This document shows, in pieces, positions 25,771 through 34,803 of a DNA stretch of 64,000 nucleotides. The translations under genes and the position numbers were made by a program. How positions within the stretch are numbered: position 1 is the first letter of the stretch; every line of letters begins with the position of its first letter. The notes under the pieces were generated by a model. It had not been told where the DNA came from, did not search any database, and worked only from the letters and a program-made list of their open reading frames with translations. Source of the stretch: Larsenimonas rhizosphaerae (GTDB lineage Bacteria; Pseudomonadota; Gammaproteobacteria; Pseudomonadales; Halomonadaceae); NCBI RefSeq assembly GCF_023700005.1, contig NZ_JAMLJK010000001.1, forward strand, positions 372,001 to 436,000, written 5' to 3'.

Positions 25771-26712
25771 TTAGTTGGTGTGCTGTTGAAACGTGCCGGT
25801 CAACTGCCTCAGGCGCTTCCCCACACGATAACGGGTCGTCAGCGGTGTGCCATCTTCCGGCTCGTCCGGCCATGCAAAGTAGCTGCCCAGCACCATGTCC
25901 CAGTAAGGGTCGATAAAGCGCAGGTTGCCGCCCCCCGGGGTGAAGGTCAGCTCGCCGAAATAAACGCGCCCTTCAAACAGGTAGAAATCGACGCGGCAGT
26001 AGCCAAAGGGCGCGGCCAGCTCACGAGCCTGCTCCATCATGCGATCGAGTTCGGCCGGACGGTCGACGATTTCCGGCAAATCACTACCGGGCATCCGGTT
26101 GTTGCGGCTGAAGTGCGGGCGGCTCCAGTCGGCCAGAAACAGGTCCTGGGTCGTTTTGGCAAAGCGGCCATCAATCAGCTGGATAAACTCGAACTGCCGC
26201 TTGCCATTATTGAAGATGTGAATCTTGTAATCGGCCGGTGGCTGCCCGTTGCTGCGCAGCAGCAGCTTTTCAAAGATGATGCGGGGCGTAATGCGCTGAT
26301 AATGCTTTTCATAGCGCGAATAGGCCTTTTCCATCCAGCCGTTGGCCTCTTCAGCCAGCTTCGCCAGGTCTTCCTTCGACTTGTCATGGATAATACGTAC
26401 CTGGCCGGCGCCATGAGTGGACTTCATTACGAAGGACTCCGGCAGATCGGCAAAGGTATCGAGCGTGACATGACGCGTGCTTTTATACAGGGGAATAAGA
26501 GCACTCTCGCCCAGTTTCTCCTGCACATAACTGCGAACGGCAAACTTGTCCGCCAACCGTGAGAACTCGGGCAGCGGCTGATACATGCGGCAATACAGTT
26601 TTTCTGTAAAGCTGCGGGGCGTTGAAAAGCTCAACCGCCGTTTATGATTCAGCAGGTAGAGCACCCGATAACGCATTTTCTCGGTCAGACAGGAGAGAAG
26701 AAGCCGGCGCAT
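25771..26712 (-). CDS. TupA-like ATP-grasp protein
   Basis: A 313-residue cytosolic protein of the TupA-like ATP-grasp family. Typical segments are RSFTEKLYCRMYQP near the N-terminus, FVMKSTHGAGQVRII (ATP-binding lobe), IIFEKLL, DYKIHIFNNGKRQFEFIQL, and a metal-binding FGYCRVDFYLFEGRVYFGELTFTPGGG near residue 235. Members are found in cell-surface polymer and polysaccharide loci, including teichuronopeptide synthesis, and probably ligate an amino acid or similar group. No glycosyltransferases flank it here, so its partner system is elsewhere. It is convergent with the small RNA pair and has an AT-rich upstream region. Confidence 0.82.
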   Translation of the reverse strand: MRRLLLSCLTEKMRYRVLYLLNHKRRLSFSTPRSFTEKLYCRMYQPLPEFSRLADKFAVRSYVQEKLGESALIPLYKSTRHVTLDTFADLPESFVMKSTHGAGQVRIIHDKSKEDLAKLAEEANGWMEKAYSRYEKHYQRITPRIIFEKLLLRSNGQPPADYKIHIFNNGKRQFEFIQLIDGRFAKTTQDLFLADWSRPHFSRNNRMPGSDLPEIVDRPAELDRMMEQARELAAPFGYCRVDFYLFEGRVYFGELTFTPGGGNLRFIDPYWDMVLGSYFAWPDEPEDGTPLTTRYRVGKRLRQLTGTFQQHTN

Positions 26713-27184
26713 AATAGTCGTTCCCTGTAAAGCACTTCGCGCTGTTGGGCATCAAAAGCGAGAAATGTATAAATACCTTTTAGTTACTTAAGGAAACGAT
26801 ATAGGGGGATTGGTTAGGGTAGTGTGCCGAATTGCTTACATATCAGCCGTTTAAATGTAAACAAGCGTTAGTGATGAGTGGCTTGGTTTAAGAGGGTGAT
26901 TTTAGATGGATAGTGATGGCTCTAGTGGCTGGTACTAAAGGATTAGCTTTCTTGAGGTTGATAATAAAGTGCCAGATAAAAGCATTGTTTCAGGATATTT
27001 TGCCGAAAACTTAACCTGAGATAACAAAAAACATTAAATAAAAATTAATCGCATTAATAGGGTTTTTCAGTCTGCGTCTGCCACGCCATCAGGGTGATTT
27101 TTTTGTTTTTTCCTACCTTCCTACGCCGTCAAAGTGTGTTTTTTGATGAGCTTAATGTAAGTTGAAGTATCACGCCTGTTGCAG
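26713..27184. other. AT-rich intergenic region, no gene seen
   Basis: About 470 bp with G+C falling to roughly 25-35 percent between 26940 and 27060, against about 60 percent in neighbouring genes. No coding frame with recognisable content exists. Two degenerate copies of a motif (about 27083-27103 and 27123-27142, ACGCC-rTCA-rrGTG followed by T-runs) are visible. It contains the promoter of the TupA-like gene and perhaps xenogeneic-silencer binding sites. Confidence 0.6.
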
Positions 27185-27211
27185 AAAAAGGCCCTCCCGA
27201 TGGGGAGGGCC
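27185..27211 (-). terminator. Terminator of the sugar-acid operon
   Basis: A 9-bp perfect stem GGCCCTCCC/GGGAGGGCC with a 4-nt loop is followed on the minus strand by five T residues, 20 nt beyond the stop of the fusion gene. Confidence 0.92.
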
Positions 27212-27231
27212 TGGCTGGATCTGCGAGGTGA

Positions 27232-29841
27232 TCAGGCTTCTCTTTGCCCATCCACCAGACGCTTCAGTGACAGGGGATTACCTGCCTTGAGCGCTTCAGG
27301 CTGAAGCGGCTCCGGTATGTCCTGGTAGCATACGGGGCGCAGAAAACGTTCAATGGCCCCGGTGCCAACCGAGGTGGTACGGCTGTCCGAGGTAGAGGGG
27401 AAGGGCCCTCCGTGGACCATGGCATCACTGACTTCCACGCCGGTAGGCCAGCCATTGGCCAGCAGTCGGCCGGCACGACGCTCCAGGATCGGCAACAGCT
27501 GGCCGGCCGCCTGCTGGTCACCTTCATCCATGTGCAGGGTCACGGTCAGCTGGCCTTCCAGCGCGCGCGCCACGTCCCGCACTTCTTCATCACTGCTGCA
27601 GGCAACAATCAGGGAGCAGGCTCCGAAGACTTCTTCCTGCAGGGTCTTATCCGCGATCACGGCCTGCGCATCGGTCGAGAACAGCTGTGGCCGGCAGGCA
27701 TTGGGCTGATCATTGCTGTCGGCCCGGGCTACGCTACGTACCTGCGAGTGAGCCGCCAAGCGAGCCACCCCCTGTTCATACGCATCATGAATGCCGGGGG
27801 TCAGCATGGTATGGGAGGGCAGTGCCTTCAGCGCGCTGGCAGCGGCGTCGATGAAGCGGTTCAGCGCCTCGCCTTCCCGTGCAATGACCAACCCTGGGCT
27901 GGTACAGAATTGACCGGCCCCCATGTTGAGTGAATTGACGAACCCTTCTGCCAGGGCCTGCGTGCGCTGCTCAAGGGCGTTACCCAGCAGGAAGACCGGG
28001 TTGATGCTGCTCATCTCGGCGTAGAAGGGAATGGGTTCCGGGCGGTTCTGTGCCAGCTGCCACAGGGCCATGCCACCGTTGCGAGAGCCGGTAAACCCTG
28101 CTGCCTTGATGGATGGGTGAGTGACCAGTGCCTGGCCGATGGCCGTATCGGCATCATAAAGCAGCGAGAATACACCTTCCGGCAGATTGCACCGTGCCAC
28201 GGCCCTTTGAATGGCCTTGCCGACCAGCTCGGAGGTCCCCGGGTGGGCATTGTGCGCCTTGACGATGACCGGGCAGCCCGCCGCCAGAGCCGAAGCGGTG
28301 TCTCCTCCGGCGACGGAGAAGGCCAGTGGGAAGTTGCTGGCGCCGAAGATGGCAACCGGGCCCAGTGCGATGCTGCGTTGACGCAGATCGACACGGGGCA
28401 TGGGCGTGCGCTCGGGTTGCGCCGGGTCGATGCGAACATCCAGCCATTCGCCATCGCGGACGACACGGGCAAACAGCCGGAGCTGATTACAGGTACGGCC
28501 TCGCTCACCGGTAAGGCGCGCTTCCGGAAGGCCGGATTCTGCCATGGCACGTTCGATCAATGCGTCGCCCAGGCGTTCGATTTCCTCTGCAATCGTTTCC
28601 AGAAACGAGGCTCGGGCTTCCAGCGAGGTTTCCCGGTAGGTATCCAGGGCCTCGTCGGCCAGCTGGCAGGCGCGCTTGACATCGTCCTGGCTACTGCCGG
28701 CCCATTCGGGCTCCAGTGTGTTGCCTGTCGCCGGGTTGACGGCCTGTATCGCGGACTGGCTGCCGCGCTGCTGATCCTTGCCGATCAACTGAACGCCATC
28801 TACATGCATGGAGGTATCTCCTGTTGCGAGTGTGTCGAGTGAGGAAGTCGTGCTGACGAGCGCCTTGATACGCTGAGGCGGGGTGTCATCCATCAGTGTC
28901 AGTGGGTTGCGAAGTGGCCGCCCCAGCGCCGGCAGGTGTATTTCAAACCGGTCGCCGGCAGACGGCGTGATCTGATCGGCAAAGCTCAGGGTGGCGGTAC
29001 CGAAGAAATGCAGGTGGAGGTCACCCGGGCGGCGGAACAGGGCATACTTGAAATGGTGATATTCCAGGTTGGCGAGGCTGTGGGACATGTTGGCTTCGCC
29101 GGTCAGAAACGGCTTTTCCCACAGTGTTCTGCCATCGCGAATGATGCGGCTGGTGCCTTCCAGATGTGTCGGCAGCTCACCAATGAACAGCTCCGGGCCA
29201 AGACTGCAGTGACGCAGCTTGGAGTGGGCCAGCCACAGGTAGTTCTGCCGCTCGGTAACGTGATCCGAGAATTCGTTGCCGATGGCGTAGCCGATTCGCC
29301 AGGGCTGGCCCTTTTCGTCGTTGACGTAAATGCCGACCAGCTCCGGCTCTTCACCGCTGTCGAGCCCGAAGGTCGGTGTCGGGATGGCCTGTTCCGGCGA
29401 TACCACGATGCTGCCATCCCCCTTGTAGAACCATTCCGGTTGTGCGCCGACCTGTCCTGTCTCGGGTTTACCGTGATCGACCCCGAGCTTGAACATTTTC
29501 ATTGAATCGGTCAGCTCGCTTTCTTCCAGTGCGCCATGCATGGAGGCCCGGGTATCGGCGCTGCCCAGATGCGTCAGTCCGGTACCGGTGACGTAGCAGT
29601 GGGCCGGATCAGGGTGGGTAATGGGGCTCAGAAGCTGGCCCCCTTCAATCAGAGTGTCGTAGTCCAGGGTGTGGTCACCTGCCAGCCCGCTGATGACGGC
29701 ATCAATGGGCTGGCCGCTGTCGATCGCCATCTGAACAAGGGCCAGCGTGCCGCCCTCAAATTCGATCGGGCGGACCGTGGCATGACCTTCGACTATCGCA
29801 GCGCGGGGGCCGTTGGCACTTGAGAACTGAATCAATCGCAT
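27232..29841 (-). CDS. Fusion of AraD1-type 2-keto-3-deoxy-pentonate dehydratase and 2-oxoglutarate semialdehyde dehydrogenase
   Basis: An 869-residue two-domain protein. Residues 1 to about 335 are an FAH-fold AraD1-like dehydratase ([41 protein letters not shown]), which converts 2-keto-3-deoxy-pentonate to 2-oxoglutarate semialdehyde. Residues from about 350 are an aldehyde dehydrogenase with cofactor region [20 protein letters not shown], Glu near residue 607 ([10 protein letters not shown]) and catalytic Cys near 646 ([10 protein letters not shown]), of the semialdehyde-dehydrogenase type. The two are consecutive steps of non-phosphorylative pentose oxidation. The linker keeps an in-frame ATG at 28809 with AGGAG 8 nt upstream, so a separate dehydrogenase may also be made. 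GGAG lies 9 nt before the main ATG. Confidence 0.9.
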   Translation of the reverse strand: MRLIQFSSANGPRAAIVEGHATVRPIEFEGGTLALVQMAIDSGQPIDAVISGLAGDHTLDYDTLIEGGQLLSPITHPDPAHCYVTGTGLTHLGSADTRASMHGALEESELTDSMKMFKLGVDHGKPETGQVGAQPEWFYKGDGSIVVSPEQAIPTPTFGLDSGEEPELVGIYVNDEKGQPWRIGYAIGNEFSDHVTERQNYLWLAHSKLRHCSLGPELFIGELPTHLEGTSRIIRDGRTLWEKPFLTGEANMSHSLANLEYHHFKYALFRRPGDLHLHFFGTATLSFADQITPSAGDRFEIHLPALGRPLRNPLTLMDDTPPQRIKALVSTTSSLDTLATGDTSMHVDGVQLIGKDQQRGSQSAIQAVNPATGNTLEPEWAGSSQDDVKRACQLADEALDTYRETSLEARASFLETIAEEIERLGDALIERAMAESGLPEARLTGERGRTCNQLRLFARVVRDGEWLDVRIDPAQPERTPMPRVDLRQRSIALGPVAIFGASNFPLAFSVAGGDTASALAAGCPVIVKAHNAHPGTSELVGKAIQRAVARCNLPEGVFSLLYDADTAIGQALVTHPSIKAAGFTGSRNGGMALWQLAQNRPEPIPFYAEMSSINPVFLLGNALEQRTQALAEGFVNSLNMGAGQFCTSPGLVIAREGEALNRFIDAAASALKALPSHTMLTPGIHDAYEQGVARLAAHSQVRSVARADSNDQPNACRPQLFSTDAQAVIADKTLQEEVFGACSLIVACSSDEEVRDVARALEGQLTVTLHMDEGDQQAAGQLLPILERRAGRLLANGWPTGVEVSDAMVHGGPFPSTSDSRTTSVGTGAIERFLRPVCYQDIPEPLQPEALKAGNPLSLKRLVDGQREA

Positions 29842-29904
29842 AAGGGGTGTCTCCGACAGGGGCGCGCCCGGGCGCGCCGTGCAGGGCAGAAAATGGCGTG
29901 CCGA

Positions 29905-31653
29905 TCAGTGAGAATGGCGGGGGACATCGGACCCGCGACATCCGCGCAGGAAGTCGAAGTCGCAGCCTTCATCGGCCTGCAGAACATGGTTGATATAAAG
30001 GCCGCGATAGCCGCCTGTGCTGGCCAGCAGACGTGAGGCTTCCCTGGGCTGGGTGTCGGCCAGACGGCTGGCAATGTCGTCATCGCTGACCTCGAGGTGC
30101 AAGCGGCCGGCCTTGCAGTCCAGTTCGATCCAGTCGCCATTCTGTACGGCGGCCAGCGGCCCACCGGCACCGGCTTCGGGCGAGACGTGGAGCACCACGG
30201 TGCCGTAGGCGGTGCCGCTCATGCGGGCATCCGAGATGCGCACCATGTCCTTCACGCCTTCAGCCAGCAGCTTGGCGGGCAGGCCCATGTTGCCTACCTC
30301 GGCCATGCCCGGATAACCGCGTGGGCCACAGTGCTTCAGGACCAGCACATCCTCGGCGGTGACATCCAGATCCGGGTCGTTGATGCGCGCCTTGTAGTCT
30401 TCAAGGTTTTCAAAGACCACTGCACGTCCCCGGTGCGTCATGAGTTCTGCCGTGGCGGCGGAGGGTTTCAGTACTGCGCCGTTGGGGGCGAGGTTGCCGC
30501 GGACAATGCAGATGCCGCCATCGGCGACCAGCGGGTTATCCAGGGGGCGAATAACGTCCTCGTTATAAAGCGGCGCGTCGCAGACGTTTTCCCACAGGGT
30601 CCGGCCGTTGACGGTCAGGGCGTCCGGGGCCGGCAGGCGGTTGTCATCCCCCAGCCGGCGCAGCACGGCCGGTAGGCCGCCCGCATAGTAGAACTCCTCC
30701 ATCAGGAACCGGCCGGACGGCTGCAGATCCACGATGGTGGGTGTGTCGCGGCCGATGCGCGTCCAGTCATCCATTTCAAGCGGCACACCGATCCGTCCGG
30801 CAATGGCCTTCAGGTGGATCACGGCGTTGGTGGAGCCGCCGATGGCAGCATTGGTACGAATGGCATTTTCAAACGCACCGCGGGTCAGCACCTTCGACAG
30901 GCACAGCCCTTCATTGACCATTTCGACAATGCGGTTACCGGACAGGTGCGCCATGACCTGGCGACGGGCATCCACGGCCGGAATGGCAGCGTTGTGGGGC
31001 AGGGACACACCGAGGGATTCTGCCATGCAGGCCATGGTGGAGGCGGTCCCCATGGTATTGCAGGTGCCGGCGGAGCGGGACATGCCGGCTTCGGCGGCCA
31101 TGAACTCATCCAGGCTCATCCGGCCGGATTTCACCTCTTCAGACAGCTGCCAGACGATGGTGCCCGAGCCAATGTCCTTGCCCTTGTGCTTGCCGTTGAG
31201 CATGGGGCCGCCGGAGACCACCAGTGCCGGCACATCGCAGCTGGCGGCGCCCATCAGCAGGGCGGGGGTGGTCTTGTCGCACCCGGCCATCAGCACCACG
31301 CCATCAATCGGGTTGCCGCGAATGGCTTCCTCGACATCCATGCTGGCCAGGTTGCGGGTCAGCATGGCCGTCGGCCGGAGGTTGGACTCCCCGTTGGAAA
31401 AGACCGGGAACTCGACAGGCAGGCCGCCGGCTTCCCAGATGCCGCGCTTGACGTGTTCGGCCAGCTCGCGGAAGTGAGCGTTGCAGGGGGTCAGCTCGGA
31501 ATAGGTATTGCAGATGCCGATGACCGGCTTGCCGTGAAATTCATGGTCTGGCAGGCCCTGGTTTTTCATCCAGCTGCGGTACATGAAGCCGTTCTTGTCA
31601 GCGGTGCCAAACCATTCGGCACTGCGCAGGCGGGGTTTATTGTCCTGACTCAT
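29905..31653 (-). CDS. IlvD/Edd-family sugar-acid dehydratase (arabinonate/xylonate type)
   Basis: A 582-residue iron-sulfur dehydratase. Conserved parts are ICNTYSELTPCNAHFR, VLMAGCDKTTPALLMGAA, RSAGTCNTMGTASTMACM (iron-sulfur Cys residues), TNAAIGGSTNAVIHL, CGPRGYPGMAEVGNM and ISDARMSGTAYG. The tail lacks the pattern of IlvD proper and resembles L-arabinonate and D-xylonate dehydratases. It would remove water from a pentonate to give 2-keto-3-deoxy-pentonate, the substrate of the next gene. GAGGAG precedes the ATG. Exact sugar-acid specificity cannot be told from sequence. Confidence 0.9.
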   Translation of the reverse strand: MSQDNKPRLRSAEWFGTADKNGFMYRSWMKNQGLPDHEFHGKPVIGICNTYSELTPCNAHFRELAEHVKRGIWEAGGLPVEFPVFSNGESNLRPTAMLTRNLASMDVEEAIRGNPIDGVVLMAGCDKTTPALLMGAASCDVPALVVSGGPMLNGKHKGKDIGSGTIVWQLSEEVKSGRMSLDEFMAAEAGMSRSAGTCNTMGTASTMACMAESLGVSLPHNAAIPAVDARRQVMAHLSGNRIVEMVNEGLCLSKVLTRGAFENAIRTNAAIGGSTNAVIHLKAIAGRIGVPLEMDDWTRIGRDTPTIVDLQPSGRFLMEEFYYAGGLPAVLRRLGDDNRLPAPDALTVNGRTLWENVCDAPLYNEDVIRPLDNPLVADGGICIVRGNLAPNGAVLKPSAATAELMTHRGRAVVFENLEDYKARINDPDLDVTAEDVLVLKHCGPRGYPGMAEVGNMGLPAKLLAEGVKDMVRISDARMSGTAYGTVVLHVSPEAGAGGPLAAVQNGDWIELDCKAGRLHLEVSDDDIASRLADTQPREASRLLASTGGYRGLYINHVLQADEGCDFDFLRGCRGSDVPRHSH

Positions 31654-31737
31654 TGGTCTCTCCTCGGGCGGGCCCGGTCAAATAAAACGTGGCGCAATCA
31701 TTGGGCCGGGCGGCTGCGTATGGCCGCCCTGCATCAT

Positions 31738-33135
31738 TCAGGTGACAAAGGTGAACAGCAGCCAGGCAAGGCTGAAGGCCATCAGGGAAATGCCGACCGA
31801 CATCACGCTCCAGGTGGTGAGCATGGTGCGGGTAGAGGCGCCCAGAAACCGGCCGACCAGCCAGAATCCGGAATCGTTGACGTGGGAATAGCCAATGGCA
31901 CCCGCCACGATGGCGGTGGTAATGCAGGCCGCAGGCAGGCCTGCCAGTTCCGGTGAGGCCAGCACGGCGGGGGCCATGATGCCGGCGGCCGTCGTGCCGG
32001 CGACGGTGGCTGAGCCCTGGGCGATACGAATCACGGACGCGATCACGTACCCGGCCACAATCAACGACATGCCCAGTTCTTCCAGGCTGCCGGCCAGTGC
32101 CGAGCCGATGCCGCTGGCGGTCAGTACGGCGCCGAACATGCCACCGGCACCGGTAATCAGAATGATCGAACACACCGGAGCAAGGGCGTGCTCCACGATG
32201 TCATTGATCGCATCCATGCCTTCCTCGGGGCGCCGACGCAGAATCAGCAGCCACATGGCAATACAGGTACTGATCAACAGGGCCATGGGGGTCTGGCCAA
32301 TCAGCATCAGTGCATTGATCAGCGAGTTGCCTTCAGGCAGCGTGCCGGAAGATACCAGGGTAGCCAGACCGGTATTCATGAAAATCAGGACCAGCGGCAG
32401 AATAAGCACCAGCAGGATCGTGCTAAAGGCCGGGGGCGGCGCATCGTCACCGTCGGTATTGCCCATCATGTCGGGGACTGGTTGAAACGCAGTACGACGG
32501 GCAAGGAACACTGACAGGCGATATCCCATGATGTACCAGGTCGGCAGCCCGACCAGCAGACCGACAAACAGCACCTGGCCGATATCGGCATTCAAAAAGA
32601 CCGCAGCCGCTACCGGGCCGGGGTGAGGGGGCATCAGAGCGTGCATGACCAGACCGGCCCCGGCCACGGGCAGGCCGAACAGCAGGACCGAGCCTTTCAG
32701 CTCTCGTGCGACCGCATAGATGATCGGCAACATGACGACGTAGGCGGCATCGAGAAAGATCGGGAAGCAGAACAGCAACGCCGCAATGGATAAACCCAGC
32801 GGGGCGCGCTCGCGACCACAGATCCGAATCAGGGTATTGGACAGCACATACGCCCCCCCTGAAATGGATACGATGCGACCCAGAACGGCCCCAAAGCCGA
32901 TCAGTAGGGCGACATTGCCGAGGGTCTTGCCAAACCCGCCCACCAGCGTGCCCATCAGGCTGGTCATTTCGATCCCGGTCGCCAGGGCGGTGCCAATGCT
33001 GACAACAACCAGCGCAAAGAAGGGATGCAATTTGATCCTGATGATCAGCAGCAGCAGGACCGCGATGGCAACGGCGCATACCGACAGCAGTAGTGGGGTA
33101 GATAGTGCCGTCTGAGCGGCATCCTGTGGATTCAT
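31738..33135 (-). CDS. GntP-family sugar-acid:proton symporter
   Basis: A 465-residue permease with about 12-14 hydrophobic segments of the gluconate permease family: KLHPFFALVVVSIGTAL, GGFGKTLGNVALLIGFGAVLG, LMPPHPGPVAAAVFLNAD, and AQGSATVAGTTAAGIMAPAV with HVNDSGFWLVGRFLG near the C-terminus. These are diagnostic for GntP. It imports an aldonate, here most likely a pentonate handled by the two enzymes downstream. It is the first gene of the operon. Start at MNPQDAAQ, 6 nt after GGAG. Confidence 0.92.
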   Translation of the reverse strand: MNPQDAAQTALSTPLLLSVCAVAIAVLLLLIIRIKLHPFFALVVVSIGTALATGIEMTSLMGTLVGGFGKTLGNVALLIGFGAVLGRIVSISGGAYVLSNTLIRICGRERAPLGLSIAALLFCFPIFLDAAYVVMLPIIYAVARELKGSVLLFGLPVAGAGLVMHALMPPHPGPVAAAVFLNADIGQVLFVGLLVGLPTWYIMGYRLSVFLARRTAFQPVPDMMGNTDGDDAPPPAFSTILLVLILPLVLIFMNTGLATLVSSGTLPEGNSLINALMLIGQTPMALLISTCIAMWLLILRRRPEEGMDAINDIVEHALAPVCSIILITGAGGMFGAVLTASGIGSALAGSLEELGMSLIVAGYVIASVIRIAQGSATVAGTTAAGIMAPAVLASPELAGLPAACITTAIVAGAIGYSHVNDSGFWLVGRFLGASTRTMLTTWSVMSVGISLMAFSLAWLLFTFVT

Positions 33136-33252
33136 GACACACTCCAAACCAGTCAACAGTGACTACCGACGGGAAGGCCGGGTCTGGAGGGACAGTAAAC
33201 CCAAAGGGGTATATCAGAATAATGCGGAATGCGGCTTAATCCGATAACAAAA

Positions 33253-33266
33253 ATGATATCAATCAT
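33253..33266. promoter_or_regulatory. Inverted repeat in the LysR/GntP divergent promoter region
   Basis: ATGAT-N4-ATCAT lies 18 nt before the LysR start in a 148-bp AT-rich divergent intergenic region, a usual place for a LysR-type autoregulatory and operon-control site. Assignment is inferred from position and symmetry. Confidence 0.4.
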
Positions 33267-33283
33267 ATAAAGGTGACGAGGGC

Positions 33284-34213
33284 ATGGGCGCTTTAACGGC
33301 AGACTGGTTTTTTCGGGCGCGACTAAAGTTGCGCCACCTGTATCTGTTCGTGGTCATCGGGGAGCAGGGCAATCTGCACAAGAGCGCTGAATTGATGGGG
33401 ATCAGTCAGCCGGCGGCGTCGCGGCTGCTGGCTGAAATCGAGACGCGTCTCGGCCAGTCCCTGTTCGAACGCCATGGGCGTGGACTGACGCCCAATCCCT
33501 TTGGCCAGCTGATGATTCGTCGTGCGCGGGCCGTGCTGGATGAACTCGGTGATGCGGGAGAGGAATTCAACGCCATTTCGGCCGGATTGCTGGGGGTGGT
33601 CAATATCGGTGCGGTCATGGAGCCGGCCGTCACGCTGGTCCCGCAGACCATCGAGCAGGTACACAAGGACCGTCCGGGGCTCAAGATTACCGTCCATGTG
33701 GCCGACAGCCGTGCGCTGGTCAATGGTCTGATGGATGGCCATTTCGATTTCATTATCGCTCGTATCCCGGCTGGTTTTCCGGGAGATGCCTTTGTTTTCG
33801 AGGAAATTGGCGAAGAAGACCTGTGCTTTATCTGCAGTGACAGCCACCCCATGGGGGAGCGCAATCCGCCGGAACTGACCGACCTGGCAGACTATCCCTG
33901 GACGCTGCAGCCGCCGGGTACCCTGATGCGTCAGCGCATAGAGGATCTGTTTCGTCATCGGGGCGTGGACTTCCCGCGCTGGGTGGTTGATACGTCGGAT
34001 CTGCCGGCGTCCCTTGCGCTGGTGGATCGCTCCGAGTTCATTACCGTAGCGACCCACAAGGTGGCGGCCCTGCTGTGTGACACGGCGCGCTTCAGAATTC
34101 TCAATGCCCGCAACAAGTTGAGCGTGCAGCCTTATGGGCTGGTCAGTCTGCGTCGGCAGCGCCTGTCACCCGCGGTGGCCTCCGTCATGGAGGAAATCCG
34201 CCGCCGGATGTGA
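33284..34213 (+). CDS. LysR-family regulator of the sugar-acid operon
   Basis: A 309-residue LysR regulator: N-terminal helix-turn-helix (LKLRHLYLFVVIGEQGNLHKS, split by helix 1 and 2; ISQPAASRLLAEIETRLGQSLFERHGRG) and a periplasmic-binding-like effector domain (about 95-300). It resembles the GbpR/GalR-type subgroup that controls sugar and sugar-acid genes. Divergent placement next to the GntP permease suggests it activates the operon in response to a pentonate or 2-keto-3-deoxy acid. Confidence 0.9.
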   Translation: MGALTADWFFRARLKLRHLYLFVVIGEQGNLHKSAELMGISQPAASRLLAEIETRLGQSLFERHGRGLTPNPFGQLMIRRARAVLDELGDAGEEFNAISAGLLGVVNIGAVMEPAVTLVPQTIEQVHKDRPGLKITVHVADSRALVNGLMDGHFDFIIARIPAGFPGDAFVFEEIGEEDLCFICSDSHPMGERNPPELTDLADYPWTLQPPGTLMRQRIEDLFRHRGVDFPRWVVDTSDLPASLALVDRSEFITVATHKVAALLCDTARFRILNARNKLSVQPYGLVSLRRQRLSPAVASVMEEIRRRM

Positions 34214-34291
34214 TGACGTGTCGCGGTGCATTCGGTGTGAATCATCTATCCTTGGAGATTGCCTGCCGGCAACGATAATGGAGAGAACATC

Positions 34292-34696
34292 ATGGCCGAA
34301 CTGATTCTGTTTTATGACGGCGCCTGCCCTCTATGCGTCCGCGAGATTGGCCATTTGACCCGCCTCGATGAACAGGGGCGGATCCAGTGCGAGGATATCC
34401 AGAAGGATGATTTCGAGATGCGCTGGCCGCAGGTCGACCCGCAGGAAGCCAGCAGTATTCTTCTGGGGCATTACCATGGGCAGGTTATCAAGGGGCTGGA
34501 TGTTACCCACCGTGCCTGGTCACTGGTCGGCAGGGGATGGCTGACGGCTCCCTTGCGCTGGCCGGTCGTGCGGCCGGTGGCGGATCGGGTGTACCTGTGG
34601 TTTGCGCGTCACCGCTATACGATTTCCGGCGTACTGACGGGACGCCGTCGCTGCGACAGTTGCGCGTCCGGCAAGTGCGATATTCCCCGCCGATGA
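34292..34696 (+). CDS. DCC-family thiol-disulfide oxidoreductase-like protein (DUF393)
   Basis: A 134-residue protein with the DxxCPLC signature at the N-terminus (LFYDGACPLCVREIGHL), which gives the DCC family its name, and a GLDVTHRAWSLVGRGWL segment. The C-terminus has an extra cysteine cluster (RRCDSCASGKCD), probably a small metal or redox site. The fold is thioredoxin-like; the physiological substrate is unknown. Start follows GGAGAG. It stands between the LysR gene and an alcohol dehydrogenase on the same strand. Confidence 0.85.
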   Translation: MAELILFYDGACPLCVREIGHLTRLDEQGRIQCEDIQKDDFEMRWPQVDPQEASSILLGHYHGQVIKGLDVTHRAWSLVGRGWLTAPLRWPVVRPVADRVYLWFARHRYTISGVLTGRRRCDSCASGKCDIPRR

Positions 34697-34803
34697 TGCT
34701 GCTGTGCCTCTCGGCACAAGGTCGTAATGTCATTTTGATGTGATCCGGTGATACTTGCTATATCACATAGTCAAATGGCATGAGACCACGAGAGGTGTCC
34801 TTC

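Noticed and set aside
30814-31956. 380-codon plus-strand frame opposite the IlvD/Edd dehydratase
   Set aside because: Antisense shadow; covers the intergenic region and two real genes on the other strand.
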